A DNA stretch of 64,000 nucleotides from an uncultured Flavobacteriales bacterium (lineage in GTDB: Bacteria; Bacteroidota; Bacteroidia; Flavobacteriales_D; Parvicellaceae): assembly GCA_943788115.1 (NCBI GenBank), contig CALSPA010000005.1, forward strand, positions 186,001-250,000, read 5' to 3'. This document shows, in pieces, positions 47,304 to 56,136 of this stretch; position 1 is the stretch's first letter, and each line of letters starts with the position of its first letter. A model generated the notes under the pieces. The model was not told where the DNA came from. It saw nothing but the letters and a program-made list of their open reading frames with translations, and did not search any database. The position numbers and the translations under genes are program-made.

Positions 47304-49868
47304 TTAAAATAAATAGCTTAACATGGCAAAATAGGTTAGGCCATACATGTAACCATATTTGTTTGGAAATCTGTCGATGTCATTAACATCATATCTAAGT
47401 TGTTCAAAGCCACCAGTTCTAAATTGAGTGTTATTCAAGACATTATTAATGTTTATGTTCAGCCTTATGTAAGAATTGTATTTATAAATTTTCCAACTCT
47501 TTCCACCATAAATGTTTAAAGTAGAGCCGTTATCTAATTTTTCGGGTTCTAATATTTGTCCAACCTGAGGGTCAGAAGAAATATATCCAGCTAAAGATTC
47601 TTGAGTTCTTCTATCTGGGTTAGGTGGCATATAGATTTCAGCAAAGTAATTGAAATTGGCACCTATATACCAGTATTTTGGTGCGTTGTATTTTAATCCA
47701 ATTGAAGCTGCTGTTTGTGGCATTCCCCCAATTTTATAATTTTTTAAATAGATGGTTTTGTTTTCAGCTATTAGTTCTTGTGAATTATCTCTTGTAATTG
47801 TAGCAACAGGACGAGAATTATATAAATAATCTCCCATTGTAAACGCACCACTAACTTGCCAAGTACTTGCAATAGTTTTTTCTAAACCGATTTCAATTCC
47901 AGTGAAAAGTTGATCTACGTTGGTCATCATGTAATTTACAAATGTTCTGTACTCATCATGGTAAAATGAACGAGCCCATGTTTGATCATTTACTTGTGAA
48001 TAAAATCCGGAAATTTTTGCTTTGAAATTTGGGTATCTAACATTATAACTAACATCTGCCCCTAAACTTTTGGTGCTTTCTAGATTTGGTACAATTTGAT
48101 CTCTTGTTCTTGGAGAAACATATGCATTTCTTACAAATGGAGCATCAGTCTTGAACATACCATTTAAAGAGATGAAATGTCTTCCTGTAATTTTATATAA
48201 CACACCTAATTTTGTTCCATAATTAACAAAGCTATTTTTCTCAGAAGTACCTAAAGAATTTTCTGGAAAACGTCCGTTTTGCATCTTTCCTTCTCTCCAA
48301 AATTTTGTTGTAGATGCAGTAACACCTACGAAAAAGTCAATTTTTTTTAATTTACCCTCTAGTTGAGAAAACAAGTTGTTTTTATTAACATGAATATCAT
48401 AATCATATCCAAATCGATCACCTTTTCTTATGATATTATTAGTGTTTAGTAAGTCATTTTGTGCAATGTTTTCATCTTCAAAATCTTGCTCAGCAAATTG
48501 ATCAACATCGATCCAAAAGTCTCCACCTAATAAATCATCCATTAACTTGTAATTATGGCTGGTGTAATGATCGATGTTTAAACCAACTGATAAATTTAAA
48601 ACCTCAGATAATTTTTGATTGTAAATGGAGTTGAGTCCAAATTGTCTAGGGTCTAATCTGTATTCTTCTATTATATATTTTGACCTATTTTGTGTTAGAA
48701 TGCCACCAACATCGCCATTAGGGTTGTTTACAGTGTAAAGGTTTTTGTAATTGGCATTGTACATTCCGTCCCAATTTAGTTGTGTTGTATTAGGATCATT
48801 GGAAGACCAACTTTCTTGAACTGAAGCCATCATTTGTGGGTCGTCAATAAAATAACTGGGTAAGTATTTGTAATAATCTGGCCTTGGGTCTTGAGCATCA
48901 TACCAGTTTAAATTAGTGTTCCCCGTTTTCCCATACACAGCATATAGTGTTGATGATAATTTGATTTTTTCGTTAATGGTCCAATAATGTGTAAGTGCAC
49001 TGTAAGGTTTGTGATTGTCTCTTAATCTTGAATTTCTTTTCTTTTGAGAGCCATCTGCTTGTGTTTGATAACCCCAATATGGATTGTAAAAGTTGTTGCC
49101 GGTTAGCTCATACGTTTCTTGAATGGCTATTCCTTGCCTTCCTTGAACAGTAGGAGCAGCAAAATTAACTAAGCTGAGACTGTGTTTAGAATTAATTTCT
49201 TTTTCAACAGCTAATAAATAACCCATAGCACTATAATAGGTACCGTCAACATATCCTTCTTCAGATGTTCTTGCAGAAAGGCATGCAGAAATGGCCCATC
49301 CTTTCTCATTTAATCCTGAGTTGTAAGAATACATTAATCTGTTTCTGTATGCTCTGTTAGTTGATGAATATGAAATTCGATGTCCGCTTCTTTTGGAGCT
49401 TGGCCTTAGGGATATTGATGAAAACCCAGAAAGACCACCAAAAGTCATCTGAGAAGATGAAATGCCATTCCTTGTTTCTGGGTATCTAGTCATGTCGTTT
49501 AACCCTCCCCAGTAACTCCATATTGCCCAACCGTTTTCTGGATCATTTACTGGAATTCCATTTAAAAGTAGATTGGTGTGTTCAGAGCTATATCCTCTGT
49601 AACGAAATCTAGCCGCACTAAAATTAAAACCTACTTGTGAGGCATACACATCTCTTGAAGATTGTAGTAGACCACTAATGTCTTGAGATTGAGACTCATT
49701 TTCAAGCAGATTTGCTCCAGTTGTAAAAACAGGAACTAGGTTGATTATGGTGTCAGATGATAGGGTAGAATCTTTTTGAGCTTTAAAAGATGAAATAGAT
49801 AGAAATGTTAGAAAAAGTAGATTGAAAAATATTTTTATTTTCATGCTGTTTCTAAATTTTGTTTTCAT
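47304..49868 (-). CDS. TonB-dependent outer-membrane receptor
   Basis: 854 residues: signal peptide (SISSFKAQ), plug domain (DISGLLQSSRDVYASQVGFNFSAARFRYRGYSSEHTNLLLNGIPVND) and a long beta-barrel ending in a hydrophobic strand (GLTYFAMLSYLF). It lacks the N-terminal carboxypeptidase-regulatory domain common in SusC. An ATG at residue 9 (49844) is an alternative start. First gene of the minus operon with two surface proteins, and divergent from two secreted EEP-family proteins. Uptake of oligonucleotides, phosphate esters or similar is a reasonable guess; the substrate is not readable from sequence. Confidence 0.9.
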   Translation of the reverse strand: MKTKFRNSMKIKIFFNLLFLTFLSISSFKAQKDSTLSSDTIINLVPVFTTGANLLENESQSQDISGLLQSSRDVYASQVGFNFSAARFRYRGYSSEHTNLLLNGIPVNDPENGWAIWSYWGGLNDMTRYPETRNGISSSQMTFGGLSGFSSISLRPSSKRSGHRISYSSTNRAYRNRLMYSYNSGLNEKGWAISACLSARTSEEGYVDGTYYSAMGYLLAVEKEINSKHSLSLVNFAAPTVQGRQGIAIQETYELTGNNFYNPYWGYQTQADGSQKKRNSRLRDNHKPYSALTHYWTINEKIKLSSTLYAVYGKTGNTNLNWYDAQDPRPDYYKYLPSYFIDDPQMMASVQESWSSNDPNTTQLNWDGMYNANYKNLYTVNNPNGDVGGILTQNRSKYIIEEYRLDPRQFGLNSIYNQKLSEVLNLSVGLNIDHYTSHNYKLMDDLLGGDFWIDVDQFAEQDFEDENIAQNDLLNTNNIIRKGDRFGYDYDIHVNKNNLFSQLEGKLKKIDFFVGVTASTTKFWREGKMQNGRFPENSLGTSEKNSFVNYGTKLGVLYKITGRHFISLNGMFKTDAPFVRNAYVSPRTRDQIVPNLESTKSLGADVSYNVRYPNFKAKISGFYSQVNDQTWARSFYHDEYRTFVNYMMTNVDQLFTGIEIGLEKTIASTWQVSGAFTMGDYLYNSRPVATITRDNSQELIAENKTIYLKNYKIGGMPQTAASIGLKYNAPKYWYIGANFNYFAEIYMPPNPDRRTQESLAGYISSDPQVGQILEPEKLDNGSTLNIYGGKSWKIYKYNSYIRLNININNVLNNTQFRTGGFEQLRYDVNDIDRFPNKYGYMYGLTYFAMLSYLF

Positions 49869-49884
49869 TTTAATTTGTTAACTT

Positions 49885-49927
49885 TTAATAAAAGCCTAAC
49901 AAAAATAAGCTTTTATTAATATCTTCG
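49885..49927. promoter_or_regulatory. Palindrome and candidate -7 box in the divergent nuclease-locus promoter
   Basis: TTAATAAAAGC (49885-49895) and GCTTTTATTAA (49909-49919) form an 11-base inverted repeat with a 13-base spacer. TATCTTCG (49920-49927) directly follows, six bases before the ATG at 49933, and resembles the same box seen before rplM. The repeat could be an operator controlling both directions; it has no U-run suited to a terminator. Confidence 0.4.
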
Positions 49928-49932
49928 AAATC

Positions 49933-51000
49933 ATGAAAATAAATTATGTCTTACTTCCATTATTACTAATTCCTTTTCTTGGTTTCAACCAAAAGTTAGA
50001 TAAAAATAAAGAATATCAACTTGCTTGTTTTGGTTTTTATAATTTAGAAAATTTATTCGACACCATCTCAGATCCAGATACAAATAAAATCTTACAAGAT
50101 GATTTTACTCCTTTAGGTTCTAAAAAGTGGAATTCTAGAAAATATTATTTAAAGTTAAACAACATGTCTGAAGTAATTAGTCAGCTTGGTGTCTCATCTG
50201 CTTCTCCAGATGGTGTTACTATGTTGGGAGTTTGTGAGATAGAGAATAAAGCGGTTTTATTGGATTTAGCGTCAAATGAAAAAATCAAATCAAGAAACTA
50301 TCAAATTGTTCATCACGAGGGACCAGATAGAAGAGGGATTGATTGTGCTTTATTATATAACCCTAAATATTTCAAACTAGAATCTAGTAAATCATTTAAA
50401 TTAAAAATGCCGAATGATACAAATTTTCGTTCTAGAGATCAGCTGTTAGTTACTGGTAGGTTCATGGGCGAAAGAATGCATTTCATGGTTTTCCACTGGC
50501 CTTCGAGAAGAGGTGGTGAAAAGAAAAGTCGGCCTAAAAGAATCCAAGCGGCTATACTTGCAAGAGCCATTACTGATTCAATTAGAGCCGTAGAAAAAGA
50601 TGCTAAAATCATATTAATGGGAGATTTAAATGATGATCCTGTTTCAGCTTCAGTTAAGGATTTTATTAAAGCTGAAAGAGATATCGAAAATCTTAATCAA
50701 GATAATTTTTACAACTGTATGTTTGAAAAATATAAAAAAGGAATTGGATCTCTTGCTTACAGGGATAATTGGAACTTATTTGATCAATTTATTGTTACAC
50801 CTTCCTTAACTACAACAACAAGTGATTATAAAAGCTTTAAGTTTTTTTCATCGACTGTATACAATAAAAGCTTTCTTAAAAACAAGGAAGGAAATTTTGC
50901 TGGGTATCCGTTTAGATCATATGTCGGTTCTACTTTTATGGGTGGTTATAGTGATCATTTCCCTGTGTATATTTATTTAGTTAGAGAAAATATAAAATGA
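49933..51000 (+). CDS. Secreted endonuclease/exonuclease/phosphatase-family protein
   Basis: 355 residues with a signal peptide (IPFLGFNQ) and the EEP fold. Catalytic-type motifs are GFYNLENLFDT, GVCEIENKAV (metal-binding Glu), RRGIDCALLYNP, FHWPSRRGG (His), MGDLNDDP (Asp, Asn) and GGYSDHFPVYIYL (Asp-His pair). All expected acidic and His residues are present, so it is probably active on phosphodiester or phosphoester bonds, likely extracellular nucleic acid. Overlaps the next gene by four bases (ATGA). Confidence 0.9.
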   Translation: MKINYVLLPLLLIPFLGFNQKLDKNKEYQLACFGFYNLENLFDTISDPDTNKILQDDFTPLGSKKWNSRKYYLKLNNMSEVISQLGVSSASPDGVTMLGVCEIENKAVLLDLASNEKIKSRNYQIVHHEGPDRRGIDCALLYNPKYFKLESSKSFKLKMPNDTNFRSRDQLLVTGRFMGERMHFMVFHWPSRRGGEKKSRPKRIQAAILARAITDSIRAVEKDAKIILMGDLNDDPVSASVKDFIKAERDIENLNQDNFYNCMFEKYKKGIGSLAYRDNWNLFDQFIVTPSLTTTTSDYKSFKFFSSTVYNKSFLKNKEGNFAGYPFRSYVGSTFMGGYSDHFPVYIYLVRENIK

Positions 51001-52232
51001 AAAATAAATTAATTCCCTATATAGTTTTAGTTTTAATCTTTACTTCTTTTTCTGGTGTAAAAAGCCAAGAAGTTTTAAAGATTATGTATTATAATTTATT
51101 AACCTTCCCTCAGACTCAGCCTGATAGGATAGATACATTGAAAAAAATAACTAATTACATTCAACCAGATGTTTTTGTGGTTAATGAATTGAACTCTTAC
51201 AGTGGTGGAGTTCAGATTCTTAATAATGCGCTAAATATTGGAGGTGTTCAATATTATTCAAGTGCTGTGTTTTATGATGGTCCTGATACAGATAATTTAC
51301 TTTTTTATAATTCTAATAAGCTTGGTTTGGTTTCTCAGTTTCAAATTCCAACAGCTTTGAGAGATATAAGTGAATATGTACTTTATTACAAAGATCCTAA
51401 TCTTTCAAGTACTCTAGATACCACTTACTTGTATTTTTATTCTGTTCATTTAAAAGCAGGAAGCCAACAGTCTGAAATGGCATTAAGGTATTTAGAAGCA
51501 CAAGAACTCAATAGCTACCTAGTTAGTAATAACAGAACCAATAATTTATTTGTCGGAGGAGATTTCAATATTTATGATAATTCTGAGCAAGCTTGTCAGG
51601 AAGTTTTAAACGGTGGGAATGTTACTCTAGTTGATCCAGTTAACAAAATGGGTAGTTGGCATAATAACATTGGTTATCAATCTTATCATACTCAAAGCAC
51701 CAGGTCAAATACAGGTGGTTATGGAGGTGGGTCATCTGGAGGAATGGATGATCGTTTTGATTTCATTTTTGTGTCTCCAGATATTATGTCAGGTTCTTCA
51801 GGCGTTGAATATGTTGATAATTCATATAAAGCAATTGGTCAAGATGGGCAACATTTTAATGGGAATATTAATATCCCTGCTAATAATTCCGTTCCTGCTG
51901 ATATAGTATCCGCCTTATTTTATATGAGTGACCACCTTCCAGTTGAAATGGAAATTTCAATTGGTGGTGATGTCGGGTTATCTTCCAATTTTGAATTTAT
52001 TAATCGGGTGTTTGTTAATAATGAAAACAATTTAATTATTTATTTAAAAGATGGAGTAGTCTGTGATGATTTAACTATATATGATATTTCTGGAAAAATA
52101 ATTTCTCATAATAATTACAGCAATAGAGATTATATTAATAAAGACTTAAGTTCTTTTTCAAAAGGCATCTACATAGGGTCTCTTTTAATTCAGGGAAATT
52201 ATATTAACTTTAAGTTTTTAAAGTCAAAATAA
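50997..52232 (+). CDS. Second EEP-family protein with T9SS sorting domain
   Basis: 411 residues: signal peptide (SFSGVKSQ), EEP domain (LKIMYYNLLTFPQ, FVVNELNSYSGG, YSVHLKAGSQQSEMALRYLEA, FVGGDFNIYDNSE, FYMSDHLPVEMEI) and a C-terminal T9SS-type domain (LTIYDISGKIISHNNY through FKFLKSK). The metal-binding Glu, the Asp-Asn pair and the terminal Asp-His are all present. It differs from the upstream paralogue by adding the sorting domain, so it is probably anchored or secreted by the type IX system. Translationally coupled to its neighbour. Confidence 0.9.
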   Translation: MKNKLIPYIVLVLIFTSFSGVKSQEVLKIMYYNLLTFPQTQPDRIDTLKKITNYIQPDVFVVNELNSYSGGVQILNNALNIGGVQYYSSAVFYDGPDTDNLLFYNSNKLGLVSQFQIPTALRDISEYVLYYKDPNLSSTLDTTYLYFYSVHLKAGSQQSEMALRYLEAQELNSYLVSNNRTNNLFVGGDFNIYDNSEQACQEVLNGGNVTLVDPVNKMGSWHNNIGYQSYHTQSTRSNTGGYGGGSSGGMDDRFDFIFVSPDIMSGSSGVEYVDNSYKAIGQDGQHFNGNINIPANNSVPADIVSALFYMSDHLPVEMEISIGGDVGLSSNFEFINRVFVNNENNLIIYLKDGVVCDDLTIYDISGKIISHNNYSNRDYINKDLSSFSKGIYIGSLLIQGNYINFKFLKSK

Positions 52233-52248
52233 TCTTAAAAAAATAAGC

Positions 52249-52911
52249 ATGAAAAATATTAAATTAAATGTTCCGATTATTTCGGGAATTTTAATCCTTT
52301 TAGTGGTAATGGGTTCTTGCAAAAAGAAAAAAACTGCTCCAACATTAACTCTAAATGGCGACTCAGCTATTACTATGTGTGTTGGCGATGAATATATTGA
52401 AGCTGGGGCTTCAGCTGTTGATGCATATGGTGATGATGTTGAAGTTATGATTACATATGGGTATTTGGATGTAACTAGTTCAGGAATTTATACAATAGGT
52501 TATTCAGCTACAGATAAAAATGAAAATGTTTCTACAGCTGAAGTTACAATTACCGTAGAAGTTTGTGCAAGTAGTATGCTTGGAGATTATACGATAAGCT
52601 CTGATTGTCAAGCTTTAGGAATTGACCTTATATCTAATGATCAATCTATTTTGCCTGGTTTAAATCAAAATCAATTCATAATTGATAATTTCAATTTTGC
52701 GATAAGTCAAATAACAGCCTCTGTTGAGGGTTCAAATATTACTGTTCCTCAAAACACTTTCACAATTGGTTCCCCACCTTTATCGACTGATGTTACTATT
52801 TCAGGAGCTGGAACTGTAAATGAAACAGGTACTGAAATGGTGATTAATTATACATATGATGCGGGTATTGCAGGAAGTGGAACTTGTACTGCTACTTATA
52901 CTAGAAATTAA
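52249..52911 (+). CDS. DUF5011 immunoglobulin-like lipoprotein
   Basis: 220 residues with a lipoprotein signal (VVMGSC, Cys24) and a KKKK stretch. A DUF5011 bacterial Ig-like domain follows (about 33-105: APTLTLNGDSAITMCVGDEY, SGIYTIGYSATDKNENVSTAEVTITVEV). A second beta-rich domain ends in GTCTATYTRN. Similar small lipoproteins occur as surface accessories; no catalytic motif is seen. Last gene of the EEP operon, 16 bases after it, followed by a terminator. Confidence 0.82.
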   Translation: MKNIKLNVPIISGILILLVVMGSCKKKKTAPTLTLNGDSAITMCVGDEYIEAGASAVDAYGDDVEVMITYGYLDVTSSGIYTIGYSATDKNENVSTAEVTITVEVCASSMLGDYTISSDCQALGIDLISNDQSILPGLNQNQFIIDNFNFAISQITASVEGSNITVPQNTFTIGSPPLSTDVTISGAGTVNETGTEMVINYTYDAGIAGSGTCTATYTRN

Positions 52912-52930
52912 TAACACAATTTATTTTATA

Positions 52931-52957
52931 AAAGCCTCCAGTGTGAGGCTTTTTTTT
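52931..52957 (+). terminator. Rho-independent terminator after the EEP operon
   Basis: AAAGCCTC (52931-52938) pairs with GAGGCTTT (52945-52952) around CAGTGT, continuing into a T-run. It touches the stop of the convergent hydrolase gene. Confidence 0.9.
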
Positions 52958-53714
52958 ATACAATAAAACTGAAAACTTGTTGGTAAAAATCTAATGGGTT
53001 TTCTGCATGTAGCCAATGGCCAGCATTATAGATTGTTTCTATTTCTGAATTTGGAAATAATTCGAACAATTGATCGTAGTCTTCTTCTAAAATGTAATTT
53101 GATTTTTCACCTCTTACAAATAGAGTAGGTGTTAGACAAATATCTGAAGGAAGTTCAATTAATATTTCATTCATTTTTGCGATTAAAACTGGGAGATTCA
53201 TTCTCCAAGCAAGCTGATTTTTATTTTTCCAATAAAGGTTTTTAAGTAAAAATTGCTGCACTCCCTCTTCTTCAATATATTTAGACAATAGCTCTCTTGC
53301 TGTCGATCTCTTAGTTATTGTTTTTAAATCAATAGCTTCAAGACCAGTAATTATTTGTTGGTGATGCATAGGGTATTTCTTAACTCCAATGTCAGCAACA
53401 ATTAATTTCTCAAAATGAAATGGAAATTTTTGAACTGCTCTCATTGCTGCTTTTCCTCCCATTGAATGTCCAAGAATTATGACTTTTTTTAATTCTTCTT
53501 TATTGATTATTTCGTTAATGTCTTCTGCCATTAAATCATAAGTAAAATCTGAAGAGTGGGGAGAGTGACCGTGATTTCTTAAGTCAATTAAAAAGACCTC
53601 AAAATCATTGCTGAATTTTTTTCCTAATGATTGCCAGTTGTCAGAATATCCAAATAGCCCATGAAGTATAAATAATGGCTTTCCAGTCCCATATTTACGG
53701 TAATTTAATTGCAT
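52956..53714 (-). CDS. Alpha/beta hydrolase (YbfF-like esterase)
   Basis: 252 residues. Oxyanion segment FILHGLFGYSDNW, nucleophile elbow ILGHSMGGKAAM with catalytic Ser, the Asp-containing LRNHGHSPHSS region and C-terminal YNAGHWLHAENP with catalytic His. This pattern is typical of the small acyl-esterase YbfF group; the substrate is unknown. It overlaps pdxJ by ten bases. Confidence 0.9.
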   Translation of the reverse strand: MQLNYRKYGTGKPLFILHGLFGYSDNWQSLGKKFSNDFEVFLIDLRNHGHSPHSSDFTYDLMAEDINEIINKEELKKVIILGHSMGGKAAMRAVQKFPFHFEKLIVADIGVKKYPMHHQQIITGLEAIDLKTITKRSTARELLSKYIEEEGVQQFLLKNLYWKNKNQLAWRMNLPVLIAKMNEILIELPSDICLTPTLFVRGEKSNYILEEDYDQLFELFPNSEIETIYNAGHWLHAENPLDFYQQVFSFIV

Positions 53715-54424
53715 AATTTGCCTAGATATAATTTTATGGTTTTTTCTAATCCATAAATTAATGAATCTGAAATGAGGGCATGACCAATTGATACTTCTAA
53801 CAAATCAGTAATTTGTGAGTCGAAGTAGTTTAAGTTTTTCAAACTTAAATCATGGCCTGCATTAATGCCAATGTTTAATTTATTTGCTAATTCTGCAGCT
53901 TCAATGAATTTTTGAATGGCTTTTTCTTTGTCGGTGTTATATAGACATGCGTAACTCTCAGTATATAATTCAATTCTATCAGTACCTGTAGATAATGCGC
54001 CATTAATTATGTCCAAATCGGGGTCTACGAAAATTGATGTTCTTATGCCTTTGTTTTTGAAAACTGAAATTATCTCACTTAAAAACTCTTTTTCTTTTAT
54101 TGTATTCCAACCATGATCAGACGTTAGTTGGTTAGTATTATCTGGGACTAAGGTTACTTGTTCGGGAACGATATCAAGTACTAAATCAACGAATTTTTGT
54201 TCTTTAGGGTTGCCTTCAATATTTAACTCAGTTGAAATATGATTTTTTAAATCATATACGTCTTGATATTTTATGTGTCTTTCATCTGGTCTAGGGTGAA
54301 CTGTAATGCCCTGAGCTCCAAATTTTTCAATCAACCTAGTAAGCTTAATTAAATCCGGTGAGTTTCCTCCTCTTGCATTTCTTAGAGTAGCTATTTTATT
54401 GATGTTTACGCTAAGCCTTGTCAT
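53705..54424 (-). CDS. pdxJ: Pyridoxine 5'-phosphate synthase
   Basis: Condenses 1-deoxyxylulose 5-phosphate with aminoacetone phosphate in DXP-dependent vitamin B6 synthesis. Motifs: RLSVNINKIATLRNARGG, GITVHPRPDERHI, FVDLVLDIVPEQVTLVPD, GTDRIELYTESYA, GINAGHDLSLKNL and VSIGHALISDSL. 239 residues, full length. pdxA is not in the window. Divergent from the CBS protein gene. Confidence 0.97.
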   Translation of the reverse strand: MTRLSVNINKIATLRNARGGNSPDLIKLTRLIEKFGAQGITVHPRPDERHIKYQDVYDLKNHISTELNIEGNPKEQKFVDLVLDIVPEQVTLVPDNTNQLTSDHGWNTIKEKEFLSEIISVFKNKGIRTSIFVDPDLDIINGALSTGTDRIELYTESYACLYNTDKEKAIQKFIEAAELANKLNIGINAGHDLSLKNLNYFDSQITDLLEVSIGHALISDSLIYGLEKTIKLYLGKLCN

Positions 54425-54500
54425 TTTAAAAAGTATTAAGTTTTGACAAAATAAAACTAAAGCTACTAGATTTCGTACTTTTAAACGAAATTTATATTAA

Positions 54501-55163
54501 ATGTTAGCAAGAGATTTAATTAAATATGATGTTCCTCCTATTAAACCCTACGAATCTTTGGAAAAGGCACTTAATTGGATGGATGAATTTAGAGTAAGCC
54601 ATCTACCAGTTGTTGATGAAGATAAATATTATGGTCTGGTTTCCGATAGTTTAATCTATGATAGTAATCAGCCTAATCTTGCAGTTTCCGAATTAAACCT
54701 TGCTTTATATCGACCTTTTGCATTAGAAAATTTTCACTTTTACAGAGTAATTCAACTTTTAATTGAACATAAACTAAGTGTAGTCCCTGTTTTGGATTTA
54801 GATGAAAAGTATTTGGGTGTAACTACTGTTTCGCATTTAATGAATTTTCTTGCTAAAACAGCTTCTTTTTCAGAACCAGGAAGTGTTATTGTTTTAGAGA
54901 TGAATCAGTTCGATTACTCACTTTCACAAATTTCTCAGATAGTTGAAAGTAATGATGCTCAAATTTTAAGTAACTACATTACTTCAGTAAAAGATTCGAA
55001 AATATTAGAAATTACAATTAAAGTGAATAGGAAAAATATTGAACCTATTTTACAAACATTTGTTCGATATGACTATACAGTTAAAGCTTCTTTTTCAGAA
55101 AATGATTTTGAATTAGACATGAAAAACAGGTATGAGGGATTAATGAAATATTTAAACATTTAA
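54501..55163 (+). CDS. CBS-domain protein
   Basis: 220 residues with a tandem CBS pair (about 1-125: SLEKALNWMDEFRVSHLPVVDEDKYYGLVSDS; VIQLLIEHKLSVVPVLDLDEKYLGVTTVSHL). The C-terminal part looks ACT-like (IVLEMNQFDYSLSQISQIVESNDAQIL). CBS pairs usually bind adenine nucleotides, so an energy or nucleotide sensor is likely. It precedes nadK by ten bases and probably shares its transcript. Confidence 0.88.
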   Translation: MLARDLIKYDVPPIKPYESLEKALNWMDEFRVSHLPVVDEDKYYGLVSDSLIYDSNQPNLAVSELNLALYRPFALENFHFYRVIQLLIEHKLSVVPVLDLDEKYLGVTTVSHLMNFLAKTASFSEPGSVIVLEMNQFDYSLSQISQIVESNDAQILSNYITSVKDSKILEITIKVNRKNIEPILQTFVRYDYTVKASFSENDFELDMKNRYEGLMKYLNI

Positions 55164-55173
55164 TATTGTTACT

Positions 55174-56052
55174 ATGAAGATTGTAGTTTATGGAAACAAA
55201 TTTAATAAGGAAGCTTCACCTTATGTTGAGCAACTTTTCAATCTTTTAATTGAAAAAGGGGTTCAGATTTCAGTAAATAACTCTTTGTTTGAATTCACCA
55301 AACAGTTTTTCCCACTTAACGAAAAGGTCATTGTAAAGAATAAAAAGTCACTTTTAGAGGTTGATACTGATTTTTTAATAAGTGTTGGTGGCGATGGTAC
55401 AATTTTAGATACAATTACAACAGTAAGAGATAGTAATGTGCCTATTTTAGGTGTTAATACAGGAAGGTTAGGGTTTTTAGCCAACAATACTAAAGATGAA
55501 ATAGTATCTTCAGTAAATAGCTTGTTAAGCGGAGAATTCAAAATTGATTCAAGAACACTCTTATCTTTAAAATCAAATGTAAATCAATTCGGAGAAGATA
55601 ATTTCGCTCTTAATGAATTTACATTACATAAAAAAGATTCTTCAATGATGATGACTGTTCATGTCTTCATTGACGGAGAGTTTTTAAATTCGTATTGGGC
55701 AGACGGAGTAATCGTTGCTACACCTACAGGTTCTACAGCTTATTCACTCTCTTGTGGAGGGCCTCTTTTAAGCCCTGGTTCAGATAATTTCGTTATAACA
55801 CCAATTGCTCCTCATAATTTAAATCTACGTCCATTAGTTGTTAAAGATGATGTTGAGATTTTACTAAAAATGGAAGGAAGAGATGCGGAGTTTTTAACCA
55901 CCTTGGATAGTAGATCTCAAACAGTAAAACAGGATGCTGTAATTACACTGAAAAAGGCGAGCTTTAATGTTAACTTAATTCAGTTTAATCATCAAAATTT
56001 CTTTTCTACAATTAGAAATAAGCTTTATTGGGGTAGAGATGTAAGAAATTAA
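55174..56052 (+). CDS. nadK: NAD kinase
   Basis: Makes NADP from NAD. Signature GGDGTILDTI, GVNTGRLGFLAN, and the Gly-rich YWADGVIVATPTGSTAYSLSCGGPLLSP. 292 residues. Part of the run CBS-nadK-DUF6089-uppS-bamA-ompH, an arrangement familiar from Bacteroidota genomes. Confidence 0.96.
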   Translation: MKIVVYGNKFNKEASPYVEQLFNLLIEKGVQISVNNSLFEFTKQFFPLNEKVIVKNKKSLLEVDTDFLISVGGDGTILDTITTVRDSNVPILGVNTGRLGFLANNTKDEIVSSVNSLLSGEFKIDSRTLLSLKSNVNQFGEDNFALNEFTLHKKDSSMMMTVHVFIDGEFLNSYWADGVIVATPTGSTAYSLSCGGPLLSPGSDNFVITPIAPHNLNLRPLVVKDDVEILLKMEGRDAEFLTTLDSRSQTVKQDAVITLKKASFNVNLIQFNHQNFFSTIRNKLYWGRDVRN

Positions 56053-56102
56053 TAATAAATTGCTAATATTTTTTAAGGCAATAACGTTAAAGTATTTTAG
56101 TG

Positions 56103-56110
56103 TAAATTTG
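56103..56110 (+). promoter_or_regulatory. Candidate -7 box before the DUF6089 gene
   Basis: TAAATTTG fits TAnnTTTG, 26 bases before the ATG at 56137. It may start the DUF6089-uppS-bamA-ompH transcript. Confidence 0.45.
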
Positions 56111-56136
56111 TCCCTTTATTTAACTCTTCATTTGAT

